From Craspedostauros australis (lineage: Eukaryota; Bacillariophyta; Bacillariophyceae; Mastogloiales; Achnanthaceae), in NCBI GenBank assembly GCA_026770025.1, contig JAMXDE010000005.1:3348001-3412000 (forward strand): 64,000 nt of DNA. The letters run 5' to 3'. Positions 47,001 to 56,900 of this stretch are shown one piece after another. The notes under the pieces were generated by a model. That model did no database searches. It was given only the letters and a program-made list of their open reading frames with translations, and was not told where the DNA came from. A program made the position numbers and the translations under genes. Every line of letters begins with the position of its first letter. Position 1 is the stretch's first letter.

Positions 47001-49593
47001 CGCGGCGGCGCATGCTGTCGATGATGGCTGAACTGATGAGCAACCAGCCTGTTGGCGCGGATCCCAATCCCTGGACTAAGCCTTGGAGGAATTGGCCTCG
47101 CTGCTTGCCTGAGTACGAAGCGGTTGACGTGCCTACAGCGGTGCGTATGCGGTGAGTCATCGCCTGTAAAGTGCGCAGGGTGCTCTCGATGGGCGCTGCC
47201 GGCACTCCCTGTCGTTGTAGTGCCAAGCCGAATATGGGGTGGGCGATTCGATCGTAGCATCCCTTCGCGTCATTGGAGCAGACGGCATAGTGGAGGCCTG
47301 TGACTCGGCCTACATCGTCGATGAGGGTGGTGTTGAGTAGGACTTCTTGGGCCGTGTGGGCTTTCCGGCTTCCATATTGTTCTGCGGCGATGGTCCCGTT
47401 GCTCTCCGCGTGTGATCTGGCCTGTTTGCCGAGAAGGCGATTGTTCATGTTGAAGTCGCCTTCCATGAGGCCAATCGTCCTTGTTTTGGTGACTGCGAGA
47501 TTGCCCGGTTTCTTCCTCAGCTGTATGTCGGTGCATTGTTGCCATCTCTGGAGGTTGTAGCCCGTGCGGTAAGGGATCTCACGCAGTATGGCATCGATGA
47601 GAGCAAGCTCTGGCACCTTCGCATTGGCCTTCCAACACCCAAAGTGGATTCCAGACTGCCCAGAAGACGTGCTCTCTTTGATGCGTGACCATCCTTCAGA
47701 GTGGCTGTCCTGGGTGATGGTCGTGTTCAGCCGGGGCCATGGACTTGCCTGTGGAGGTTGGTGCAGAGCTTGGAGCACTTTGTTGGTGCTGGCACTGATC
47801 TGCGACGGGACGATGCCGTGTAGGATGGCTGTGGCCGCCGCGCTGGTGCCGAATCGGCCGAGGCTGCGCTTCAGTGGTCGCTGGCAGACCTCAGCCCGCC
47901 AGGCCTGGCTGTATTTGTCAATGTTGTTGTTACAGCATGCTCTGGCCACATCTTCTCCGGATGTGAGGAGATTCCCTTGCCCTCTTGGTCCGTCATCAAT
48001 AACGATGGACACTTGGGAGTCCTCTCCGTTCGCCTTTAGTGCCCAGCCGATGCGCCTGTAGGTCGCTCGCGTGTCTTCTCTTTGCTGGATTTGGGCTCTG
48101 TATTTTGCAGTATCCCTGCCTGTTCGGGAGACTTCAGCTTCGTCGTCTGCGAGGAACGTCCTCCGGTGGTTAGCGGCGTCTTGCTTCTCTTGTCGGTAAC
48201 GGCGCCATGCATCGTTTCTGCGTCTACCCATCTCTGTCAGGGTCATATGCTGGGTGAGTGCTGAGAGCCTCGCCTTTTTCCTGGCTTTGTCGACGGTGCG
48301 CCCTTTGATGTTGTGCCCTTTCCTACACTTTATGCTGAGGGTCCAAAACCTGTACTCCCAGTGTATCTTCAACAGTGCTGGCGAGAATGGGACTGCACCT
48401 GCGCGTACTTGGCGACAGTGGCGTTCTGCGTGTAGGATGGCCTGGGTTCGGTCTTTGTCGATGGCTTCGAGTTCGCGAATTTGCGTTGTTGTGATGGGAC
48501 CTTCTCCGATGTCTGAGTTGAGTGCTTCTGCGCGTGCTCGTAGCCGTTTGTTGTTGGCCTGTTTGGCGTACTCTTCTGTATACCTGCGCACTGTCGCTGG
48601 TTGGTTGAGTTGCAGCCTCCGTCCTCTGAATGGCGTGGTGGGTTGTTTGGAGGGTCCGAGTAGGCTGGCTGCGACGATGTCCATCCACACCGCTCTGTGG
48701 TCCCAGCCGCTGTAGGCCGTGAGGCCGAGCTGAGATGGGCGTATGTCGCTCGTGGTCCATATGCCATCGATTGGGATTCCTCTGGTGTTCCTGATCATTG
48801 TGGCGTATGGGTGGTTGATCTGTTTTGAGTGGTGTTCGTGCATGCCTTCGGACTGAAGCATTGTCGATATTTTGGACCTTCTGATGTCCATGTTCACATC
48901 ACCCCCTACGATGATCGTTTCTCCTGCTTGCTTCCAGAGCGATATCTGGGTCTTCAGGTCGTGAATGAGCAGGTCTATTGGCTCCAGGTTGGATCCTCGT
49001 TGGGCTGCCTTGATTGATTGTTGATTGTAGACTGTCCCGGTGGTTTGTGTTGACTTTGTGGGGACGTAGATGGACACCACTTGGACTTTGATGCCCTGCT
49101 TGCCTTGCAGCAGCATGCTTGCCCATCGCCCGCTTTGGTTGGGGTCATTGCTGCGAGACAGCACTCTGCCGGCGGCGTTGCCGTGGATGAGTACTGCCGT
49201 GCCGCCCCACTGGCGAGGGTTGCGGGTGGTGGTCCGGTAGTGCGATGTGCTGGTTTTCACCATGCGCAGGTGCCGCTCCGCTCGGTGTGCAAGTGTGGTA
49301 TCCGTGGGAACTTGGTTCCAGTTGAGTCTGACCTCCGTGATAAGGAGTATGTCGACGTGGTGTTGGCGTGTGAACTGCCATAGGTCGTCGTTCTTGGGTT
49401 CCGTAGGGTCTGGTGGCAAGCTTCCGATGTTGAGGGTCGCTATCCTGACGTGGCCTTTTGGTTTGGGCTGAGTGGATTGCCCTATGTGTTGTTGTTGAGA
49501 AGTTGATCCGTCCGGTCTCAATTCCTCTTGGTTGTCGGGTCCGTTGTTGTTCGATCTGAACTGTGCCCGGTTGTGGCTGACTATCATTGTCAC
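44008..49593 (-). CDS. LINE polyprotein: endonuclease, reverse transcriptase, RNase H, zinc finger
   Basis: Intact ORF of 1861 residues. An apurinic-type endonuclease fills about residues 48-315 (TLNIGSL, GGDVNMDI near 229, DHRAVWMDI). The reverse transcriptase has SNDAKGCYDRI near 775 and the active site GTAYVDDTNV, Tyr886-Val-Asp888-Asp889. The RNase H domain has SNRAELAGV near 1414, ACDNSRAL near 1447 and VKGHTDD followed by the histidine/acid DAHEG near 1512. A CPRCGRPEDNSHVVTC zinc-finger follows near 1623-1638. This order is that of non-LTR retrotransposons with an internal RNase H. It lacks frameshifts or stops and so may be mobilisation-competent, if an ORF1 is dispensable or lies elsewhere: none is seen upstream. 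The first Met of the frame was taken as start. Clade not assigned. Confidence 0.92.
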   Translation of the reverse strand: MTMIVSHNRAQFRSNNNGPDNQEELRPDGSTSQQQHIGQSTQPKPKGHVRIATLNIGSLPPDPTEPKNDDLWQFTRQHHVDILLITEVRLNWNQVPTDTTLAHRAERHLRMVKTSTSHYRTTTRNPRQWGGTAVLIHGNAAGRVLSRSNDPNQSGRWASMLLQGKQGIKVQVVSIYVPTKSTQTTGTVYNQQSIKAAQRGSNLEPIDLLIHDLKTQISLWKQAGETIIVGGDVNMDIRRSKISTMLQSEGMHEHHSKQINHPYATMIRNTRGIPIDGIWTTSDIRPSQLGLTAYSGWDHRAVWMDIVAASLLGPSKQPTTPFRGRRLQLNQPATVRRYTEEYAKQANNKRLRARAEALNSDIGEGPITTTQIRELEAIDKDRTQAILHAERHCRQVRAGAVPFSPALLKIHWEYRFWTLSIKCRKGHNIKGRTVDKARKKARLSALTQHMTLTEMGRRRNDAWRRYRQEKQDAANHRRTFLADDEAEVSRTGRDTAKYRAQIQQREDTRATYRRIGWALKANGEDSQVSIVIDDGPRGQGNLLTSGEDVARACCNNNIDKYSQAWRAEVCQRPLKRSLGRFGTSAAATAILHGIVPSQISASTNKVLQALHQPPQASPWPRLNTTITQDSHSEGWSRIKESTSSGQSGIHFGCWKANAKVPELALIDAILREIPYRTGYNLQRWQQCTDIQLRKKPGNLAVTKTRTIGLMEGDFNMNNRLLGKQARSHAESNGTIAAEQYGSRKAHTAQEVLLNTTLIDDVGRVTGLHYAVCSNDAKGCYDRIAHPIFGLALQRQGVPAAPIESTLRTLQAMTHRIRTAVGTSTASYSGKQRGQFLQGLVQGLGSAPTGWLLISSAIIDSMRRRGHGLSLPDPITNAGHVITGTAYVDDTNVMQSLQADTPNAQATAFQASVDHWDNLLTTTGGALEPTKSFWQLIRFKWHRTQWTYDLSTPTTGVHMNSPDGQRIKLALTGPRTAAKYLGMMSWRDGKQTEHATYLLNKSREWAERIRTSGISKQDTEIALKSVLWPSLTYSAPATTMSPSQWRAVMSTALTAALPSMGIARTIAREYVFGHGDAMGMGVHNLHTVQVISHLSMVMQHFEQDTETGRLLRSSLRHLELWTGLPEQLQQHERKWKTWTATTWWQNTFHTASQLGIVMTDQSSAARQPRRGDETIMHLAIQAGVPTTILGLANVARIHLRALWLSDITSACGTRILPEILRRSRLPPGTTTWPKTGTVTRTAWEAWEHVLATLVAADRPGWHVQATLGLWYHAPSRRAAQLSDGTIRRPGQARAQDANGPRPTHVVDRSARRSGAATIASGGIQARANPTTIRAWLHHKGPAATAMLPTLQIQGDIHQIVQSITTGTCATCSDVSAKHSKGAAAAVIQSEVGDDTHQIVATSAVPKGSHPTDSNRAELAGVLMSIWVVTSIAEWAGVTGGATIACDNSRALRSVTNAQWPDPRWPDHDLRAEIVRLLRKTTVQFRQQEVKGHTDDSGQPLMEWETMNVAADAHEGRQWEISSQAGWNNNIPPVPTGGWTLLAGTTPITDLDYWTVHNALDGTGIQLKWCRRWGHAHPSEVDWMPMRTNSRRWQGSRRRTLLKLMAGAGASGKNMQRRQQEASDTCPRCGRPEDNSHVVTCPSASSQAIWSRTMLKVRSIVRPPTTPPLVAQLLCTAITRISTGGIPPSGIRDSPTKSIQQQQAKVGRNAIMWGGWATAWREHSPPADQHRRRRMPRQLRDWQASVTSLLWHATLEQWKDRNEVKASQLADDMVELLEQQALQIRSVAPALVPPPLRPLWEQPPPIQQTRALAEWVQAMHNALGHDSPPLPKVLSNWMLNVRRQATSASDSAHAATRQSSTET
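44008..49593 (-). mobile_element. Non-LTR retrotransposon (LINE), minimal extent
   Basis: Coordinates are those of the ORF. The true 5' end lies right of 49593 and the 3' end left of 44008. Neither a tail nor a target duplication was identified, so the boundaries remain open. Confidence 0.8.
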
Positions 49594-50550
49594 GGGCCTC
49601 CATTGAGCTGCGGAGGTTCGCCGTCGGGTTTGCCCAGTTGTCGTCAGAGAGCTTGTACTTGTGCGAGCAGTTGTTTGTCGAGATGTACATGTGAGTATAT
49701 ATCAAGATGTACGTGTATATGTGCATCGTTCACCCGCTATTCTCTCATACGCACTTGGACGGTATAACTATACTCGTGTCGATAGTATGCTGTGATTCGT
49801 CAGAATTACAGGGGAAATGGAACACACAAAAAGGGGCAAGATTTCTGGAGGAAATTTGCAAATAACGATTTCTGGAAGAATCAGAAAATCGTCCGTCCAT
49901 GCATCAATGGTACCAAGAGAATCTCGAGGTACTTCCCAACTAAACCTCAGATGACGATATCATCTGACAGACTACTGCATCACCAATGGAACGTGACATC
50001 TGGAGAGCAGAAGGACGCCTACTGACGTCGACAGGATGTCAACATGTCACCACGTCGACAGCTGTCTCCAAGTCAGAGCAGGAGGCGAAGATACGATGAC
50101 CCATGAAGATCATGGATACTGAAGGTGAACTTCAAATGGTAAGTACTCATGGAGTAGAAGCCAGTACTGAATGAACAGAGTGTCGAATGCGGAGTACGCA
50201 TCGAACACGAAGCATCGTGTAGCACGAGCACATGATGGTGAGAGAGAGAGAGAGAGAATACAGAGAGGAGCGAGAGAGGATCTCGCGTACCGACTCATAG
50301 TCGGAGACCGAATCTACGAAACAGATTGAAGCGCCGAGAGCATCGGGCAAGAGAACGGGCATACACCGAGAGCATCGGAGTAGCCAAGTAATGAAATAGC
50401 AAACAGACGACTATCAACCAACACCATCTTCCACGATCGTAGGTTACCGTGCGCGGAACTTGCCAACACGTTTATAAACGATAGATCAGGGCGAGCCCGC
50501 GAATCGTATCGTGCGAGGAAGACGAACATCATTCAAGAGCAGCAGGCTGA
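49594..50550. other. LINE 5' region and 5' part of the outer copia element
   Basis: Includes the 5' UTR of the LINE on the minus strand and the leader and 5' LTR of the outer copia on the plus strand. I could not delimit that LTR, as its 3' partner is outside the window. A GA run lies at 50239-50256. No host gene is seen. Confidence 0.5.
50239..50256. repeat. (GA)n microsatellite
   Basis: Short dinucleotide run in the presumed leader/LTR region of the outer copia element. Confidence 0.85.
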
Positions 50551-52862
50551 ATGAGCGAGGAAGAGGAATTGAAAGACATCCCTCTGTCCAATCCGACTAT
50601 CAAGAGAGAAGAAGGTGCGAGTGAGACTCCACCACGAGAAGAGAAGGAAGCAGCCGCGGCTACTGTCCTATCAAGCGCAGACGCAAGCGCGATCGACGAG
50701 ACCGAAGAAGAACGGTCTGCAAGACTACATCGTAAGGAGAAGAGGATTCTCAAGGCGATCAAGCAAGAGGAGACTGGTGTGACGAAGAGCATTCGCACAG
50801 CCAAACAGGGTGGGAAAAGTGAGACACCACCAGGAGGAGAATTTGTGACGAAAACAATCTCCGCGCAACAACTGGCGAAAATCGAAGAATCGACAACACA
50901 GAAACAGACGAAAATCAAGGGCGCGAGCGCACCAACGACGAAACAACGAATCAACATGGCGACATCAGCCAACGTGAACAAGCGACGCATCAAGGCGCCG
51001 ATGTTCAGCGGTGAACAGGAAGACTACAGCGCATGGGAGTCCCAAGCGAAGGCATACGCTCGTGCACAGAAGACGAGAGACGTGATGTTGGGCAAGACCA
51101 AGGTGCCAACAGTGAGCGAGATCGCGGCAGCCGCCGATGAAGACAAGGAAGCGATGGAGGAGATCTACGAGCTGGGATGCGATTGCTTCAGCGATCTGAT
51201 CCTCATGATGGATGCAGAGAAAGGAAAGGGCAAGCAAGCCATCCAGTACATCAACCAATGCATCTCCGTCGACTACCCCGAAGGAGACGCACACGGAGCG
51301 TGGAACGTTCTCGCGGAGAAGTTCCGACCATCCGACGCAGTAACGAAGATCAAACTCAAGCGCCAATTCAACAACGAAAAGATGAAGAGAGACACGGACC
51401 CCGACATCTACATCACGCAACTCGAGAGTCTACGATCGCGTCTCCACGATGTCAAGTACGAGATCACAGACGAGGAAATGATCATGCAAATCCTCAGCAC
51501 GGTGAGCGTGGAATACAAAACCCACGTCGTGAACTTCCAACACCAACTCACGTTCAATCCGGAACTGGTTACCATCAACGCGATCAGAGGAGTACTCCGT
51601 ACTGCATACGCCACCCACAGAGGAGGCAAGGCATACGTCGACGACTTCCAAGACAGCAACACGAAGAGCAACGACACCGGCTTCACAAGCACCGGTAACT
51701 TCAAGGGTACTTGCCACAACTGTGGCGTGTATGGCCATAGATCCGCCGATTGCCCAGAACGCAAGAAACCGAACAACAAGAAAAACAACAACAACAACAA
51801 CAAGATGAACGGAAAGCGCAACAAGGGAAGCGGCTTCAAGGGCAAGTGCAACTACTGCAGCATCTTCGGACATCGCGAGGCGGAATGTCGAAAGAAGAAG
51901 TTCAACGAGAAGAAGAACAACGAACAAGCCAACGCGGCTACGGAAGGACACGACAAGAGCGGGCACGAGATGGTACTCTCTGCAAAGGACATGCCGCTCT
52001 GCATGTTGGTGTCCGACGACTACATCGAAGACTCCTTCTTCGATAACTTCGAATACGTCGGGAGTGACGACGAAGTGCAGGATGATGAGATCATCCCGGA
52101 GTGGCTCAGTGAGGAGCCAATCATCCACGAGGTGGATCCAAGACGCGAAGTGAGCTACGAATGCTGCTTCAACGCGCACGACCTGATCGGTTCATACGGC
52201 GACGAAGCTGAGATGGACGAGGCCAACGATAGCGACATCGAAGAGGCCATGAGCGATGACGACGACGACGACGCCGACGAGGACGGCGCAGATGAAGACG
52301 ACGAGGCGAACCGTGACGAGTTGCCTCCTCCTCAAGCTGGGAGATACGAGAGAACGGGAACCTTCATCAATCAAGGCGAAACGCGCCGCGCCGCGGCGCC
52401 GCCTCCTCCAGCGGCGGGGAACAACAGATCGGGCATCTTCGACGAGGATGACAGCGACGAATCCGAGGACGGCAATCATCCAGACGACAGCTTCAATCCA
52501 AACGAGCGTGTCGTCTATCCATCGAATATCGACTTCCCGGATATTGAGAATCCCAATAGCGTCGACTACCTCCTCCGTCACAGCACCATCCCGAATGCAA
52601 CAGCAACAGCATTGATAATCCAAAAGCAGCTCATCTTTGACGCCGTGATGGAAGCGGGAATGCGAGTATTCCCAGGAACGACACGAGGAGCACTCATGCC
52701 AATATGGGTGAACATGATGGGATCCATCCTATCCGAGCACTTCGACTCAATCGAAGAGATCCTCGCCAATGCAATCATCGTCAACCGCATACTGGAAGGG
52801 AACGACTCGGAAACGATCCCAGATACGGATCTGCATTACATCCTTGGAGGATGCATGCGCGT
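50551..52862 (+). CDS. Outer copia Gag part (interrupted)
   Basis: Starts MSEEEELKDIP. After a charged N-terminus, a UBN2-type capsid-like region runs about residues 140-360 (APMFSGEQEDYSAWESQAKA, then AWNVLAEKF). Two CCHC zinc knuckles follow: CHNCGVYGHRSADC near residue 388 and CNYCSIFGHREAEC near 432. They bind element RNA during particle assembly. From about 500 to 770 there is an unusual long acidic spacer, with Asp/Glu runs and short hydrophobic islands, before the frame meets the inserted LTR at 52863. The apparent stop a few codons on (codon at 52876) is encoded by the LTR, not by this element. The gene is therefore disrupted, and the protein would end just before the protease. Confidence 0.9.
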
Positions 52863-53549
52863 AGTTGAGATTCAATGAGGGACAGACTAATACCGAACAC
52901 GGTATCAACCTGATGGGAGAAATTCCTGTTTTGGCGCGAAATCTTCCGTCCTGATGGACCACCAAATCTTTTCTCCTCCTTTCTCTCCTCCATTCACGAA
53001 TCCATCATGACTCAACCATGACCGACCTGACTCACATTCCACCTTGGGAACTATATGCTCCTCAGATCCTTTTACTACAACATACCTCGATTCCCTCCAT
53101 GCTGATGACTACTGCACCACTGCCGTAGTCTTAACGCGTGTATCCAACCTGCTTCAACTCAAGCAATGGAATCCGAGAGCCAGCTCCAACCACAGCCACT
53201 GCCTCATGGTCGTCACTGCCATCTGCCATGATCTACACTGCAGTGTATCTACGTGTGTGGAGAGCAAGGCGCTGTAATGACAGTATACCCTGTAGCACTG
53301 AACCAAGTACATCAGTGCAGGGTCTCACCAAGTTGTGTGACATCGTTTCTTCACCCTATTAACACCACAAGCTAACTCATAATAAACACAGACAAAGATT
53401 AGCTTCAAAGCACTCTTCTACTCATCGTTACAGTTATAACTCTTCAACCAGCACACCTCTCTCTTGAACTGCATCACACGGCTATCCCGAAGCCGGCAGA
53501 TTCACGAGACATTCTCCACCGATTCGACGCCTACGCTCGAATCCTAACT
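52863..53549 (+). repeat. 5' LTR of inner copia
   Basis: 687 bp, starting AGTTGAGATTC and ending GAATCCTAACT, imperfect inverted ends. Compared with the 3' LTR I see a single difference, G at 53136 versus A at 61580. Short ORFs inside are not genes. Confidence 0.93.
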
Positions 53550-53566
53550 GGTAGCTGCGAGTGGTT
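53549..53566 (+). other. Putative primer-binding site
   Basis: TGGTAGCTGCGAGTGG begins at the last base of the LTR. The leading TGG complements a tRNA CCA end. The rest does not match the initiator-Met pattern I know, so the primer tRNA is undetermined. Confidence 0.55.
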
Positions 53567-53977
53567 GCCAAATACTCTCAAATCAACCCCACCGAGCATC
53601 TTCCTCTGCCAACCGATCGCAAGAGTCTCTCTGAGACCAAGCCAAAAGGCACAGCTCGCAGACCGAGCTTTCAACAAAGGACACAGTCCTCATCGCATGC
53701 ATCTGATTTGAAATCAGACTCCCAACGCTCGAAAACCGAGCCACTCAAGAGGACAAAAGTCCCAGCTGAAGGTAAGCGACCCAAGGTCGAACTTCAGTAG
53801 CCTCTGCTAAAGCAAGCTATAACCATACTCGCTGACCGAGTACGAGCCTCTCAAAACCTGCATCGAACTTCAGTGCACACCTTCTCAACGAAGTGAAGTC
53901 GAGCAAGAGCAAGAGAAGGTAAACAGATCGATCCCCTCGACGTCCGAAGACTACTCGAGAAGTCCCTGCTATCCATC
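53567..53977 (+). other. Leader of inner copia
   Basis: Untranslated leader between primer site and gag-pol. A short ORF (53561-53800, 79 codons, Ser/Lys/Arg-rich) lies in the same frame as gag-pol and is separated from it by two stops. Its coding status is doubtful. Confidence 0.5.
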
Positions 53978-56900
53978 ATGGCGGAAGAGACAACCCCTGC
54001 CACGCTGGAAGAGCTGCAAGCGCAGCTCGAAGCGATCACGGTCGAAAACGCCCGCCTCACACAGGCGACGTTGGCGGCCGAAGCCGCTGCAGAAGCAGCA
54101 AATGCGGCTATAGCCACTGCCCAAGCAGCAGCTACAGCCACTACGACCCCAAGCCGTCCCGGTCTCGAGCGCAGCCGTTCCGCTGGCGACACAAGAACCC
54201 GGACGGACCAGTCCTTCCTCAACGACAGTATCTTCGACATGGGAACTCCCATGCCCAAGAAGAGCCGAAAGTCAGAAGAGGATAGCGAAGACGACGACCA
54301 CGACCTCTCAGGGAAACCAACCGTTCCCATCATGGGAGGTATCCTCAAGCAAGGACGCAACTGGGTGCCCTGGACCGCAGGCGCACCAAACGGACATTGG
54401 ACCGGCCTCCAAGACGAGTCACACACCAGGTGGACTAACTCTCAACAACAGAGAATCCTCCATAACGGTGCTGACTCCACCAACCAGTCCAAGCGAGAGC
54501 AAGGACTCACCGACAAGTTCAAGAAGGGAGGGAACATCCAGCAGTTCATCCGCCTGGTGCGAAATCACATGGCAAGAACCGGACTCCTCACCATGGCGTA
54601 CATTGCTGACGCCAACGCAGAGTCAGGGATGACTTGCGTCCTGGATTCACCAGCCGCCTTCACTCTTGAAGATGCCACCAAGCACTTTGAAGAGTTCCAT
54701 CTGAAGTGGGATCACTACGACGTCCAGAACAACGAGACAGCCTCAGCGTTCTTCCGTGATAGTCTTGATCCAATCCTCGAAGACCAGCTCATGAACCGAA
54801 TTGAGCAGAAGTTCCACGATAACTTCATCACTCTCTTCGTTGAGTTCATGAACAGCAACTCAGCCAACTCCTTGGATGAACAAGACGCCCTCACAGCCAA
54901 GATCCGCGAAGTCAACTGCAGACGTTTTCCAAACGAGAACGTTGGACTCATGGCAGTCCACCTCCGTGCTCTTTGCAAGCGCCTCGACGACGCCGGTCGC
55001 TTCGACCTCCGTCTCCTCCGAACGATCCTCGATGCCTTCCTACAGGCTGGAGGACAGATCCGGTCTGGTGAACAGTACCGACGTCCTCTCTATGTGATGA
55101 AGGATAGCCTTGAGGAAATCCTCATGCGTCTCCCCGTCTTCACATACGAGTACGCTCGCCCCCAGCTTGCCGCAAAAGATCTCACATGGATGGCAATCTG
55201 CAACAAGGCCGAGGCGTCGTACGAAAACGAAGTGCGTGGAAATCGCTGGCATGCCATCAGGCGTACCAGAGACAGCAACGTGCCCAAGTACTCGTACGCT
55301 AGCAACGTCGCCCAAAACCCAAGCGCCAACGTCCTCGAGCAACACAAGGGTTTCTCCAAGAACGACGGAAAGAGGAACAACTCCAAGAAGCCCAAGGAAA
55401 GCGACGCCAAACGCAACGCCGGCCAGGGCTGGTCGTCCAAAGCTCCCAAGCCCGGTGAACCACAGCGCAAGCTTGTCAACGACAAGACGTTCATGTGGTG
55501 CGCCAAGTGCCGACGCTGGCGTCTCTCGCACAACACCGAGAGCCACCAGGACAACTTCAAGTTCAAGGCGAAGGCAAAGGGCAAGAACGTTCCCAAACAA
55601 GAAAACCTCTCCATCGACATGGCTGCCTGGACATGCTTCACAGCCGCCTCCAGCCAAGACGAAGACACCTGGTGGTCCCTCATATGGAACCTCTGCACCT
55701 CTTTCAACTACTTCGGTAGCATCGTTGGAACGGTTCTCCTCTTCGCTTCACTCCAAGTCATCACCATCGGAGTAGAGTATGGGTGGTACATCGTGGCAGC
55801 TAATGCCTGGATGCTAATCGCCGTAACTCTACTCCTCCTCCACACGAACGTTCCACGAAGACCCAACTTAATCAACTCTACTGATTTAGCCTATAACAAG
55901 GCACGAGTCAAGGAACGGTTCAAGCAAGTGCACAAACGTCCCACACATTTCAATGGAGCTGTGAAACGCAGTCTCTACGATCTCGTGATGGAAAGCCTTG
56001 ACCCAGATGGACCCAAAACTGTGAACGTGTCGAAAGTGAACTCCCCACGAACAAAAAGTGTGTGGCGTCCCCAAACTCGGACCAAAACTCGCAATCACAG
56101 ATCAAAACGTCGTTACCGGAACCAGTCAAAAACTTCCACTTATGGTAAAAACCAACCATTCACGACTGCAAAATTGCCCCGCCAGGAAGGTCGCACCTCA
56201 TCCATCTCACGAAACCTCTGGAGCTTGTACCCAACTCGCGGAATCGACTTGATGTATGATCGAAATCAAAAACAACAATGTGACAATGACATGCCAGCAC
56301 TACTCACTCTACAAGGTCTAGCCTCCTACTTCTCCAATCGCAACGCTTTCGCATCCCCAGCCAAGGCTGAGAGTTATCTCTCGCCTGATGTTCCATTCGA
56401 ACTCGTATGGGACAGCGGAGCGTCAATCTCTGTGACAAATGACCTCAACGATTTCTGTTCTACTCCAAGTCCTCCACCAAAACCGACCTTTCTCAACGGA
56501 TTCCTCAAGAAAATCCAAGTGAATGCGTTGGGAACCGTCGAATGGTATGTCCTTGATGTAACTGGAAGCCCTCGCAAATTGCAACTGCCTGCTTTCCATG
56601 TTCCCGAATCAAAGGTCAAGCTAATCAGTACATCCAGTCTCCTTGAAGAGTATCAGGGCGAAACGATCGTATTCGACAAGTCCTCCTGTAAACTCAGCGG
56701 AATCCTGGGAAACGACGATCGCAATGCAATCGTAGCGAACTACAAGAAGTCCACAAGGCTGCCAACATCCGTCGGCTACAGCGCCGACAACATCCATGAT
56801 GTGCCAGCTGCACTAACGTCCATCGTCTCTACCGTGTCCGACCACAACGTGAACCTCACCCAACCACAAAAGGAACTTCTTCGGTGGCACTATCGTCTCG

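Noticed and set aside
53044-53362. Identical small ORFs repeated at 61488-61806
   Set aside because: They lie inside the two LTRs and repeat only because the LTRs are near-identical.
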